This document shows positions 1-8,200 of a stretch of 24,886 bases of DNA, in pieces. Source of the DNA: Thamnocephalis sphaerospora. Its lineage: Eukaryota; Zoopagomycota; Zoopagomycetes; Zoopagales; Sigmoideomycetaceae. The notes beneath the pieces are model-generated. The model was not told the origin of the DNA, did not search any database, and was given only the letters and a program-made list of their open reading frames with translations. Location of the stretch: assembly GCA_003614735.1 (NCBI GenBank), contig KZ992636.1:1-24886 (forward strand). Direction: 5' to 3'. Within the stretch, counting starts at the first letter, position 1. Every line of letters begins with the position of its first letter. The translations under genes were made by a program, and so were the position numbers.

Positions 1-61
1 GGCGACGTTTCGTGCAGCGCTACACCCATTTGTTAACCGACCAGCGGCTCGTCAACTGTAG

Positions 62-835
62 ATGTCCGACGAGTATCGCGCCGTAAACCCAAACCAGCTG
101 ATGCCCACGCTGATTATCGATGGACACACGCTCACGCAGTCCAGCGCCATTCTCGAATATCTCGAGGAAGCACGTCCGCGTAAGCACTGCGGTTCTGCTC
201 GATTTGTAGCTCCGCTGATTGCATGCGTACACATCATCACAACGCAGAAACACCACTGCTGCCAAAGAATCCTGCGGATCGGGCCAAAGTAAGATAAAGC
301 ATGCATCAATGATGTATTCCGCGCAGTATCTTACACAACATCCTAGGTGCGTGCCATTTGTGCCATCATCGGCTGCGATATCCAGCCCGTGCAGAATCTG
401 CGTGTTTTAAACCGAGTTGGCGAGGAAGGAAAGAACGAGTGGGGTCACCACTGGGTTACCATTGGATTTACAGGTAATTTGGAAAAGCGATGTTGCTACC
501 ACAGCTGTTGCGTACATGCTAACCTTTTTCATCGATAGCCCTTGAGAAGGAGCTGACCAAAACCGCCGGCAAATACTGCTTTGGCGATCAGATCACCATG
601 GCCGACATCTACCTTGCGCCACAGGTCTACAACGCCACGCGGTACGTGCCTTTGCGTATTTGCATGTGCTATTGCTAGTTTACCTGCTAACCTACAAACT
701 AGATTCGGTGTGGATGTGAGCAAGTTCCCGACCATTGCGCGTATTGACAGCAATCTGGCCGGTGTGGATGCATTCTGCCGTGGCCATTGGAGCCGCCAGC
801 CGGATTGTCCTGAGGAACTGCGTGCCAAAGACTAG
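62..835 (+). CDS. Maleylacetoacetate isomerase / zeta-class glutathione transferase, 5' end off window
   Basis: The protein is a zeta-class GST that isomerises maleylacetoacetate to fumarylacetoacetate with glutathione, a late step of tyrosine and phenylalanine breakdown. I read five exons: 62-179, 248-288, 347-473, 539-641 and 703-835. Their junctions keep one frame and give the family landmarks in order: [13 protein letters not shown] and [10 protein letters not shown] (thioredoxin-like half, glutathione-binding PTL and SxAI), [37 protein letters not shown] (helical half) and the usual [11 protein letters not shown] end. All introns start GTAAG, GTAAT or GTACG and end in AG. The first visible exon follows an intron ending at 61, with a TTAAC branch-like motif near 33, so the N-terminus with the catalytic Ser-Ser-Cys lies to the left. 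The gene converges on the minus-strand gene ending at 973. Identification is firm; the far left splice donor is not resolved. Confidence 0.88.
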
Positions 836-864
836 GCTACGACATGCTTTGACTTTTCGTCAAC

Positions 865-870
865 AATAAA
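865..870 (+). terminator. AATAAA polyadenylation signal
   Basis: A canonical AATAAA hexamer lies 30 bases after the stop of the maleylacetoacetate isomerase gene, in the 137-bp convergent gap. It is the likely poly(A) signal of that gene. Confidence 0.5.
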
Positions 871-972
871 CACGCTGCACCGCACACACTGCTAGGCTCT
901 TGATGGGGAGAGGATGGCTATTAAATTAGGCAGATCAGCGCCCTATGGCACAGTGTAATGATGATGGCGCTT

Positions 973-2031
973 CTAGCAGCCATGCCATGAAATAGGCACA
1001 CGTCCATGATCCTTGTCGGCAATGAGAAGAAATGCGCTTTCGGACAGATCAACGTCGCCTTTCTTGCATACCGGGCATTTGTCGATTACCTTGACTCTTA
1101 CGGTTCCCTTTGGACCTGTTACTTTGATGCAAGCACCGCAGACTGGGCTGTTGGCAGGGCGCGCAAAATCACCAAACTGATGCACGTTCTGTTGTACACA
1201 TACACGCGTAGATGAGCACACAAGCATTCGGCAAATGCTAGCACCAATATGCCTTACCATGGCAGCCACCATATCGCTGTTGGTGTAGTTCCACTCGCAG
1301 GACGACAGTCCAACACCCGGGTCATAATAGGTGCCATCGCCCTTGCCATTCATTGGCAGGCCGGCGAAGCCAGTATCCGAGCGGCCTTGGCCAAAGGGAT
1401 CACCATTTTGCGCACCTCGGCCTATGCCCAAGCGACCCAGCACCGAAAAAGTGGTGACCAGCGTCAAGCACATGGCGAGGAGGACGGCGCCAAACCGGGA
1501 TGCTTGTCGGTTTCGTTGGTAGATAAGAACCATGGGCGCGCAGCAGCCGGTAGGGCGCGGCAGCTCTGGCGCCGGAGGGAGCGGTTTTTCCTCGTAGTAG
1601 TTGTGCAAAGATAGCCGGTTCACTGCCTCGCGCCATTCGTCCATGCCAGCATTGGCAAGTTGGCGGCTAAGCGCAATGTGCTGGCGTGTACGCATGGCGC
1701 GTTCGTTTGTGTGCTCGCTCAGCGAAGCCTGCGATACGACCGGGTTGGCGGCAGCGACGGCTGGCGTCCAGCGTACAGCATTTGCACCACCATCGTTGTC
1801 GTTGCTGTCGGTGCCGCCCGTATACTGTTCATAATGTGATGTCTCCAGCCGGTCGTGCACGTAGCTCATGCCCGGCTCGCCATGGCCCGCCTCTCGGTAC
1901 GTGTGCTCCACATGCACCGACTCGCTTATGCTGATACGCATCGCACGAGGCGTATTAGGAGGCGGCGGCGATGTATACTCGCGCATTTCACCCTGTTTTC
2001 TCCACTGATAGCCGCCGTATGACTGCGACAT
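973..2031 (-). CDS. Membrane-anchored double-psi beta-barrel (expansin/barwin-like) protein
   Basis: The predicted protein of about 329 residues has a long polar N-terminus, one hydrophobic segment near residues 181-199 preceded by basic residues (YQRNRQASR), then a C-terminal double-psi beta-barrel domain from about residue 229. Barrel landmarks are GDGTYYDPGVG, SCEWNYTNSDMV, NSPVCGACIKV, VKVIDKCPVCKKGDVDLS and the end RVPISWHGC. These are typical of the fungal RlpA-like/barwin family of extracellular proteins linked to cell-wall polysaccharides. The start at 2031 is the first true ATG (context ACCATGT); the frame is open further upstream but without an ATG. A 69-bp stretch at 1189-1257 has GTAAGG and ACAG ends and interrupts the conserved core. 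Removing it joins SDMVAAM to NVHQFGD, so I treat it as an intron although it is in frame and stop-free. The topology suggests a type II membrane protein with the barrel outside. Enzymatic activity is not predicted. Confidence 0.82.
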   Translation of the reverse strand: MSQSYGGYQWRKQGEMREYTSPPPPNTPRAMRISISESVHVEHTYREAGHGEPGMSYVHDRLETSHYEQYTGGTDSNDNDGGANAVRWTPAVAAANPVVSQASLSEHTNERAMRTRQHIALSRQLANAGMDEWREAVNRLSLHNYYEEKPLPPAPELPRPTGCCAPMVLIYQRNRQASRFGAVLLAMCLTLVTTFSVLGRLGIGRGAQNGDPFGQGRSDTGFAGLPMNGKGDGTYYDPGVGLSSCEWNYTNSDMVAAMVRHIGASICRMLVCSSTRVCVQQNVHQFGDFARPANSPVCGACIKVTGPKGTVRVKVIDKCPVCKKGDVDLSESAFLLIADKDHGRVPISWHGC

Positions 2032-2657
2032 GGTGATTACTGGCTTTAGCAACCGCCGGTCTATGCCTTTGCAGCAGCCCAGGACAGGTGCAGTGCCGAG
2101 CGCAGCGGTGCAGCCACAGGCTCAATAAAGCGTGCGGCAGTAGAACGCCGCTGGTAGCGTTCAGGGTGTGGGTATTCAGGCAAGCGGCTGGCACTTGCCG
2201 AGACAAGCGTATAGCGCTAGCAGCGTACAGAGACAGCCAGCAGCGACACTAGATGAATAGTAAAAAAAGGAATGAGGAGAATATTAGGGGCTGGTCGCTT
2301 TAGAAAGGAGAGGCGGAGCAACACACACTCGCACTGGTAAAGGCAGTCGGTTGGCATAGCGTTTCGTCTGCTAATGCGCCAATGCAAGCGGAGCTCTATC
2401 GAGACTTTACACGGTGTCCACGTGATGTTTCAGCGCCAGGACCAGCTGGTGTGCCTGATCGTAGAAGCAGCGTGAATGGCCATCGAGGCCTGTTTATTCA
2501 AAATTCTGCATGGTACATCCCGCATACACAGAGAATAGCGCCGCTGCACATGGGCGCATGCCAGTACGGCAGCCGCATACATGCAGCGTACGGCCACGGC
2601 ATACACACACGTAGGCGGGCGCGAGCGTGTGTGCATGTTATGCATCGTCCGTCGCCC
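2032..2657. other. Intergenic region between barrel-protein and E2 genes
   Basis: This holds the upstream region of the barrel-protein gene and the 3' flank of the E2 gene, both on minus. Open frames here on both strands lack domains and have mixed composition. I see no tRNA, transposon or clear TATA element. Confidence 0.4.
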
Positions 2658-3185
2658 CTAGCCTATCCACGACTCTTCGACCGTTTCTCGTACACGCCGC
2701 ACATATTCCTTTCGGTTCTCGCGATACAGCGTGGCCGCTTCCACGTTGGCCGGGCTGTTTGGGTTTGGATCGTGCAGCAGACTCTGGATTGACGTCAGGA
2801 TGGCGGCCACGTCGTAGGTGGGCGACCACCGGTTCTGCAGAATATCCAGGCAGAGTTCACCGCTGGCGTACACGTTGGGATGGAACATGCGCGATATAAA
2901 CTTGACGGTGGGCGGCTTGTTTGGATACGTCTCGTCAAACTGCAGCACCAACTTAAATGTGCCGTCCTCGAATGGCGTGTCCGCTGCGCAGATGCATGCG
3001 CACCGTCAGCACTGGGTCCGATGCTGTGCGCCGTCCGACGCACACGTCGACTTACCAGGACCAAAGATGACCGCGTTCCAGAGCATGATATTGTCGGGGC
3101 ACGGAGCGCCCGACACGCCACCGGGCGGGTCAGACTGCAGGCGCTTAAAGTCGCGCATCAGGCGACGGCGGCACGGGGTCGACAT
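2658..3185 (-). CDS. rad6: RAD6-type ubiquitin-conjugating enzyme E2
   Basis: This class I E2 takes ubiquitin from E1 on its active-site cysteine and, with RING partners (Bre1, Rad18 and Ubr1 in yeast), modifies histone H2B, PCNA and N-degron substrates. There are two exons, 3185-3056 and 2983-2658, separated by a 72-bp GTAAGT...GCAG intron that splits codon 44. The 151-residue product opens [17 protein letters not shown], the RAD6/UBE2A signature, and continues with [24 protein letters not shown] and the HPN motif (78-80). Active-site Cys88 sits in [11 protein letters not shown], followed by [15 protein letters not shown] and PNSPAN. It ends in ESWIG, so the acidic tail of budding-yeast Rad6 is absent, as in animal and fission-yeast forms. 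The start is fixed by the conserved N-terminus. It is transcribed divergently from the snoRNA host gene. Identification is very firm. Confidence 0.95.
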
Positions 3186-3207
3186 GGTGACGGGGATGAG
3201 CGGCTGC

Positions 3208-3225
3208 CTGCAATGCGGGTTAGTC
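3208..3225 (-). other. Putative 5'-UTR intron branch point and acceptor of the E2 gene
   Basis: On the minus strand a GACTAAC branch-like motif (3225-3219) is followed after 9 bases by GCAG ending at 3208, 22 bases before the E2 start codon. This looks like the 3' end of a leader intron. The matching donor further upstream is not resolved. Confidence 0.35.
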
Positions 3226-3609
3226 GGGCGGACTCGATGCAGGCGGCAAGCGCGGTGGGATCGTCCGTCGCGTCTAGCGGCTGTCACGGTAGAAACAAGA
3301 GACGGGGTGAGTCGAGGGAAGAGATGCGTCTTGCCGGATGGCGCTGCGGCCTGCAAGTCGCCGCTGTTTGTTGGCCGTTGAGGGCAGCGTCACATTTGCT
3401 CACACACCACACGCCCACCACGTACGCACGCAGGCCATGACGGTACTGACCACGCGCGCGTGAAGGTAACAAACACTTGGCCGCTGGTATTGCCTTGGAT
3501 GGTGACTGCATCGCTTGCGCAACACAGGAACTGGCAAAGAACGAAACTGTTGTACCAGCAGCGTGTGTACCCCTGCCACTTTTGCTTTTCTTCTTTTCCT
3601 GCTCAGTGC

Positions 3610-3616
3610 TATAAAG
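3610..3616 (+). promoter_or_regulatory. TATA box of the snoRNA host transcript
   Basis: TATAAAG lies about 130 bases before the first well-formed splice donor (3742) of the non-coding spliced transcript. A start site around 3640 is expected from the usual 25-35 base spacing. The interval back to the E2 start codon (3186-3609) has no convincing gene and probably serves as a shared divergent promoter. Confidence 0.45.
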
Positions 3617-3780
3617 GCAGCACACCGCCATCAGCGCCATCAGCCCACCACCGCTTTCTTCTCCTTCTCGCCACGTCTATAGTATGCTTTGCTCTATTGC
3701 TGTATTATAATCTGCCCGTTCGCTGCTACTGTTGCTATCAGGTAAGGCTCACCTCCATGCGCATAGATGCATACATCGAT

Positions 3781-3830
3781 GCGGTATGATGATCCACATC
3801 CTCTTCTTTTGTTCTTATCGACCCTGAGGA
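3781..3830 (+). ncRNA. Candidate short box C/D snoRNA in host intron 1
   Basis: A consensus box C (ATGATGA, 3786-3792) and a box D (CTGA, 3824-3827) lie 31 bases apart inside intron 1. The spacing is short for the class and no clear terminal stem is visible. The main support is the position in an intron of the same host as U14. The target is unassigned. Confidence 0.3.
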
Positions 3831-4078
3831 GACCAATCACCCAACGACGTGTCTGCTTGCAGGCGCGGCGTTACACTTGCCAGTGTTTTTTATGTCTGAC
3901 CGCATAACCCTCGTCGCTTGACGCGTCTCTCTGACCAGCCGATTGTTTGCTAACCACCAAATACCGTGTTGGCGCATCGACTAGACACTTGCAGCAGCAG
4001 CAGCAGCATAGACACCTGTTCACTCGCCTTTTCTTTCATGTAAGTATTGGAATAGGCTCAAGCTCCCCAATCGCTCGC

Positions 4079-4171
4079 GCGCTATGATGAAACAACTTTT
4101 CCAATTCGCAGTTTCCACCAAAAGGCGAAAGCCTGATGCTGGCCAAATTTCTTCCTTGGATGTCTGAGCGC
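4079..4171 (+). ncRNA. U14: U14 box C/D snoRNA (intron-encoded)
   Basis: U14 is an essential snoRNA needed for early pre-18S rRNA cleavage and it also guides one 18S 2'-O-methylation. Box C (ATGATGA, 4084-4090) and box D (CTGA, 4164-4167) are flanked by a GCGC/GCGC terminal stem (4079-4082 with 4168-4171). Between them are both diagnostic U14 elements. Domain A (4105-4119, TTCGCAGTTTCCACC) is complementary to the conserved GTGAAACTGCGAA near the 18S 5' end apart from one extra C. Domain B (4151-4163, CTTCCTTGGATGT, directly before box D) is complementary to the conserved ACATCCAAGGAAG of 18S. The length of about 93 nt matches the compact animal form and is shorter than the budding-yeast one, as I recall them. 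It lies 44 nt after the donor and 18 nt before the acceptor of host intron 2. Confidence 0.93.
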
Positions 4172-4330
4172 TTTCTTTTCCCCCATCAGTGTACGCATGT
4201 CTGCGACAGCTGGCTGACGTATACGTTGTTGCATCTAGTTGTACATGTTTCCATGGCATCGTGACACCCTTGCGCCGCTATCCTTTGGATGGTAAGCACT
4301 CGGTACATTTTCATTGTGGCGCACGCGTGC

Positions 4331-4432
4331 TGGTGCAGCACGTGATGAGAGCAAACCAAACAAAATATAGGAAGTGCCGTCTTAGAGACGTTCTGCGTCG
4401 TGATTAGACAAGGTTCCCTGACAACTGCACCA
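4331..4432 (+). ncRNA. Box C/D snoRNA with 8-bp external stem in host intron 3
   Basis: A consensus box C (GTGATGA, 4342-4348) and box D (CTGA, 4418-4421) are bracketed by a perfect 8-bp inverted pair, TGGTGCAG (4331-4338) and CTGCACCA (4425-4432), each set three bases outside its box. This is the closed external stem expected of an intronic C/D RNA. The candidate guide is the stretch just before box D (about 4403-4417, TTAGACAAGGTTCC). I could not match it securely to an rRNA site from memory, and the D' box is unclear. Structure and intronic location make a snoRNA likely; its target is open. Confidence 0.72.
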
Positions 4433-4533
4433 TGCACGCGTGCGCGCACATGATGGGCGGGAATGTGTATGTGTGTGTATGTGTGCCAGATTACTGATTC
4501 GCGTCTCTGCGCGTCTGTAGGCTCAAAAGGTCA

Positions 4534-5207
4534 AGTATGTGTGCGTCTGGCGAGCAAAAAGGGTGTGGGTGGGTGGGTTGTGGACAAGTAAAAATTGATT
4601 CATGTAAAACACATTCTGGTAGCAATGTGGGCGCGTCGAAGCCATGTGTGTGCAGAAAGAGTAGAGGCACGAGGTGTGCGCATGCAGGCAGAATCAGACT
4701 GCAATATAGTGGATTGCCAAAGGCGCCACACTTGACGCGATGCGTAGCTAGGCCGTAAAGTGACCAGAGCAGCTGTTCCTCAAGTTGTAAAGACAATGCC
4801 GGTGCTTTTTTTTGCTACGCTTGTGCGCACGCGTGCAAACGTGAACGCTTATCTGCTTGCGCATCGCCAAAAAAGACATGAATGCAGCAAGACAGCGTCG
4901 GGCGGTAGTAACGGCAGTAGACGTCGGAGGCACACCTAAATAGAAAGGAACGGCAGAATGCGAGCAATGGCGCGTGGATGGATGTACGTGTGTGTGTATA
5001 CGAAAAGCTACTGTGGCTGATGGCAGCAGCAGAGAGGAAGGATGGCAGAGGCAATGTCGATAAAGCGACAACAGCCTGGCCAGATACCAATAAAACAAAA
5101 AAAAGAGTACGGCAAGAAAAAGACGAGCGAACAGGAGAGAAAACGATAGTAGAGACAACAGGAGCAACCGTAAGGTCTGATGGTAAGCCATGGCGACAGA
5201 ATGCCGC
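4534..5207. other. GT-rich intergenic stretch and 3' flanks
   Basis: This lies between the snoRNA host transcript and the convergent zinc-cluster gene. It contains GT- and GGGT-rich runs, an AATAAA on + at 5089-5094 and an A-rich patch (5095-5130). Minus-strand ORFs here show no domain and are probably 3'-UTR of the regulator. No further box C/D pair with a stem was found. Confidence 0.4.
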
Positions 5208-8200
5208 TTAACGGTGACCAGGCATGCTCTGCGACTGAGCTGACGAATCTTGGAACATGGACTGGAGAGCAAGCGATGACGACTGGAACGGCGTGGCGGC
5301 AGTTCCAACAGGGCGTACTTGCGGTGCCTCGGCAACAATACCCGCCACCGTCTCGGTGCTGACCAGATTCACATTGGGCACGCCCCACTGGCTGAGATAG
5401 GCCTGCCACGCGTCAAAGTCCAGGCTAGCTGGCATTCCCCAAAAGGTGCTGCCGCTGGTGTTGGCATCGCCACTCGCGCCAGACTGAGCAAACAGAGCAG
5501 CTGCGGCATTGGGATCAGTGGCAGCTGCGGCAGCGGCAGCGTTCACCGATGACGTTGACGGAACCGCACTACCAAGCGTCACAGGCGGATCAGCATTAGT
5601 GGCCATCATCATGGCGGCAGCTGGATTTGGATAGCCGAGCTGGCCGGCTGCCACTGAAGTGTCGGTGCCGCTCACGCCGGGAATGCCAAACAGCGCACTG
5701 GCCGCCGAGGGCAGACCGTACGCAGGCGGGAACAGCGTAGCATTGACACTGGCTGGCGATGCAGATGCTGACGGATCCGATGTAAGCGTTGCGCCCATGA
5801 CGGGCGTTACTGCCGACGCGCTGGATGCGGCCGCCAGGGCAGAAAGCGAATCCACCGTCTGATCGACAAAGCCAGACAGACTTGTCGGCGATTGCGCTTC
5901 CACCTTGAGCATGTTTTGCTGCATCACCGGGCTGGCACCTGGCGGTGAATACTGCTGGTACGAGCGACGTGCTGATCCACGCGCACCCGTCGAGTCAGCC
6001 TGCGTACCCGAGGCAGACCGCTGCTTGGTCTGGCTACGACGAGCGCCACGTCGCAGTGCAGTAGGTCCGGTGCCATAGTCGGCATCGGTCAGCTGGATGC
6101 CGCGCGCATCCATCAGATCCACGAGAATAGCGCGACACTGTTTCGCCGACAGCCAGTCCTTTTGCACTTCGTCGAGCGCACGCAGACTGAGGGCCAGGTG
6201 GCCACGTGCCGGTCGGCGGATAGCCTCGTCAGGTGCCGTGGCGTTGTTCAAGTGCACGATGCTCGCTTGGAAGACGGCGTACACGATAAAGACGATGCCA
6301 TGGCAGCGTAGGTATCCGCCCACTCGTAGACAGTCGGCAATGCGTGTGATCCGCTGTGCAGCGTCGCAGCAGATGCGGAACGAGTTCCAGCCCCCAACCA
6401 TGCTCTGCACATTCTGCGCTGCCTCGCTTGATGTACCGGCAGTAGGCGATCCCGGTGTCTCGTTGGCAGCATCGGCTTTAGCGGCAGTTTCTGTTGCTGC
6501 CTCAGCATCCTTGTCCGCCATCGATTCGTCAACGCTCATGACCGACGTAATCGCCGAAAGAGGCATCGGTGGCAGTGCAATCATGGGCCGATGCAGCAGA
6601 ATTCGCAGCACGTCAGAGAGAATGTGCAGCATGCCGGCGAACGGTGAGATGGTCGTCGAGCTGTAGGTAAAGTCTTCTTCACGATAGCGGTACGGCGGCG
6701 GCAGACGAGCTACCCAGATGCCCAGCTCAACGTCCATGCGGCTGGTCACCTCATAGAGATTGTTGCGAGCGGCACGCGGACCGTACACGTTGCGCAGCAC
6801 CTTGGCCACCAGCTCGGATAGCTTGATCAGCTGGATATAGTAGAGGATGGGCGATGGTTTGGCGTTGGGATGAACCGACAGCTGCGCATGCGTGCTTGGC
6901 GGCGACATGTTCGCCGGTGTGGTGGTGGTCATAGGATCCGCCGAACCGCTCCGGTGGATTGCTGAGCTGGCGACGCTGTGCGACTGTGTGCGCTTGCGTC
7001 GTCCCGACACGTTGCTAGCCTGGTTGGAACGCACCAGCATGCTGGACGCACGGTCACGGCTCGACGGGGTCCGCATCGTAGGCGACGAAGGCGACGATAG
7101 CATGCCAGAGGTGGCCGCAACAGTGGCTGCAGTGGCCTCTTCCTCATCCAAATCGGCCTCCTCATCTTCTTCGATCCGCGGCAACTGCGCATCGATATCG
7201 CGCTCGTCAATAGCCAGAGGCCGGCCAAGCGCCGCGCTGATCATGCTGTCGACGACAAAGCAGGCCCACCAGACACGCCGGCGCGTCTCCTTTTCCACAT
7301 GATCCATGCGGTCCAGATCCCAGCGCTCGCAGTCGCGATGCAGTCCAAGATCGTGCGCCATGCGGAATGCCATACCGGCCAGCAACCAGGCACTCATCTC
7401 CTGCGAGCAGCCGTGCTGGTAGAACGACATGAGAATCAGCGCCTGAACGGTGGTAAGCTCGCTGCGGTCATATTCGTCGTCCAGCAGGGTGCGAGCACGA
7501 TCAAAGAAAATCTGGCCGGCTGTAAGGGGCTTGCCAGGCTCCGCGTAGAGCGACGGATCGTTGGCCCAGCGTGCTGCAATCGCATAGATGGCGTTCAGCA
7601 GCAGGAGAGGCGGCCGACGGCGATCACGCAGGCAGCGCAAAAAGGCCGCCTTGTGCACAAAGGGGTGAAACGGGTGCAGTCGGGCAAAGTAGATGCTGAT
7701 CAGCCGATTCGACGTCTCGGGCGGCGGCAATTCCACATCGGCGCGATGGCGGCGCAGCGGGATAGACGGTGTCGCCAGATGTTGTAGCAGACGTGCGGCC
7801 GTGTTGAGATCGCCCACTTTGCTAACAGTGCCTAGGTGCTGTGGCGGACTAGCACCGATCGGTGCGTCGGTACTCACGCGACGATCTACAATTAGATAGG
7901 CACCACTGCTGCCACCCATGTAGCGCAGTTTGCCCTGCTCGTCATAGGCTACCTGGCCACCCTGATTGCACGAATTGGGAATCGCCACGTCCTGAACAGC
8001 GCTGCTAGTTGCGTTGACTGGCGGCTCGTCATAGTCTTCGTCAATCATAACCTCCAGATCCGACAGACTTTCAGATCGCGAACGCATTGCACCGCGGCCA
8101 TCGACATCCTCGCCGGTCTGGCCATCGTCATCGCCACCGGCCGCACTGCGCAGCGCCGCAATCGCTTTGTCGTCCAGGCCAAGGCCGCGTGTGGCTTGCG

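Larger units (their letters stand above)
3640..4533 (+). ncRNA. Non-coding snoRNA host gene with at least three introns
   Basis: Three well-formed introns are visible: 3742-3862 (CAG|GTAAGG to TTGCAG), 4040-4189 (GTAAGT to CATCAG) and 4292-4520 (GTAAGC to TGTAG). The short exons between them (3863-4039 and 4190-4291) carry stops and hold no recognisable protein, and the first exon has only a tiny ORF ending near 3710. U14 and a second box C/D RNA sit in introns 2 and 3, a candidate in intron 1, each away from the splice sites as expected for debranching and exonucleolytic release. A GTATGT at 4534 could be a fourth donor, so the 3' end is open; an AATAAA at 5089-5094 is a possible end. The start is inferred from the TATA box. 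A short fast-evolving protein cannot be excluded. The transcript probably exists to deliver the snoRNAs. Confidence 0.65.

Noticed and set aside
2382-2792. 136-codon plus-strand ORF
   Set aside because: It overlaps the conserved E2 exon on the opposite strand and has no recognisable features.
4450-4497. Second box C/D-like pair (ATGATGG and CTGA) within host intron 3
   Set aside because: Box C is off consensus, the interior is a GT repeat and the only stem lies about 10 bases from box D; the neighbouring 4331-4432 element is far better.
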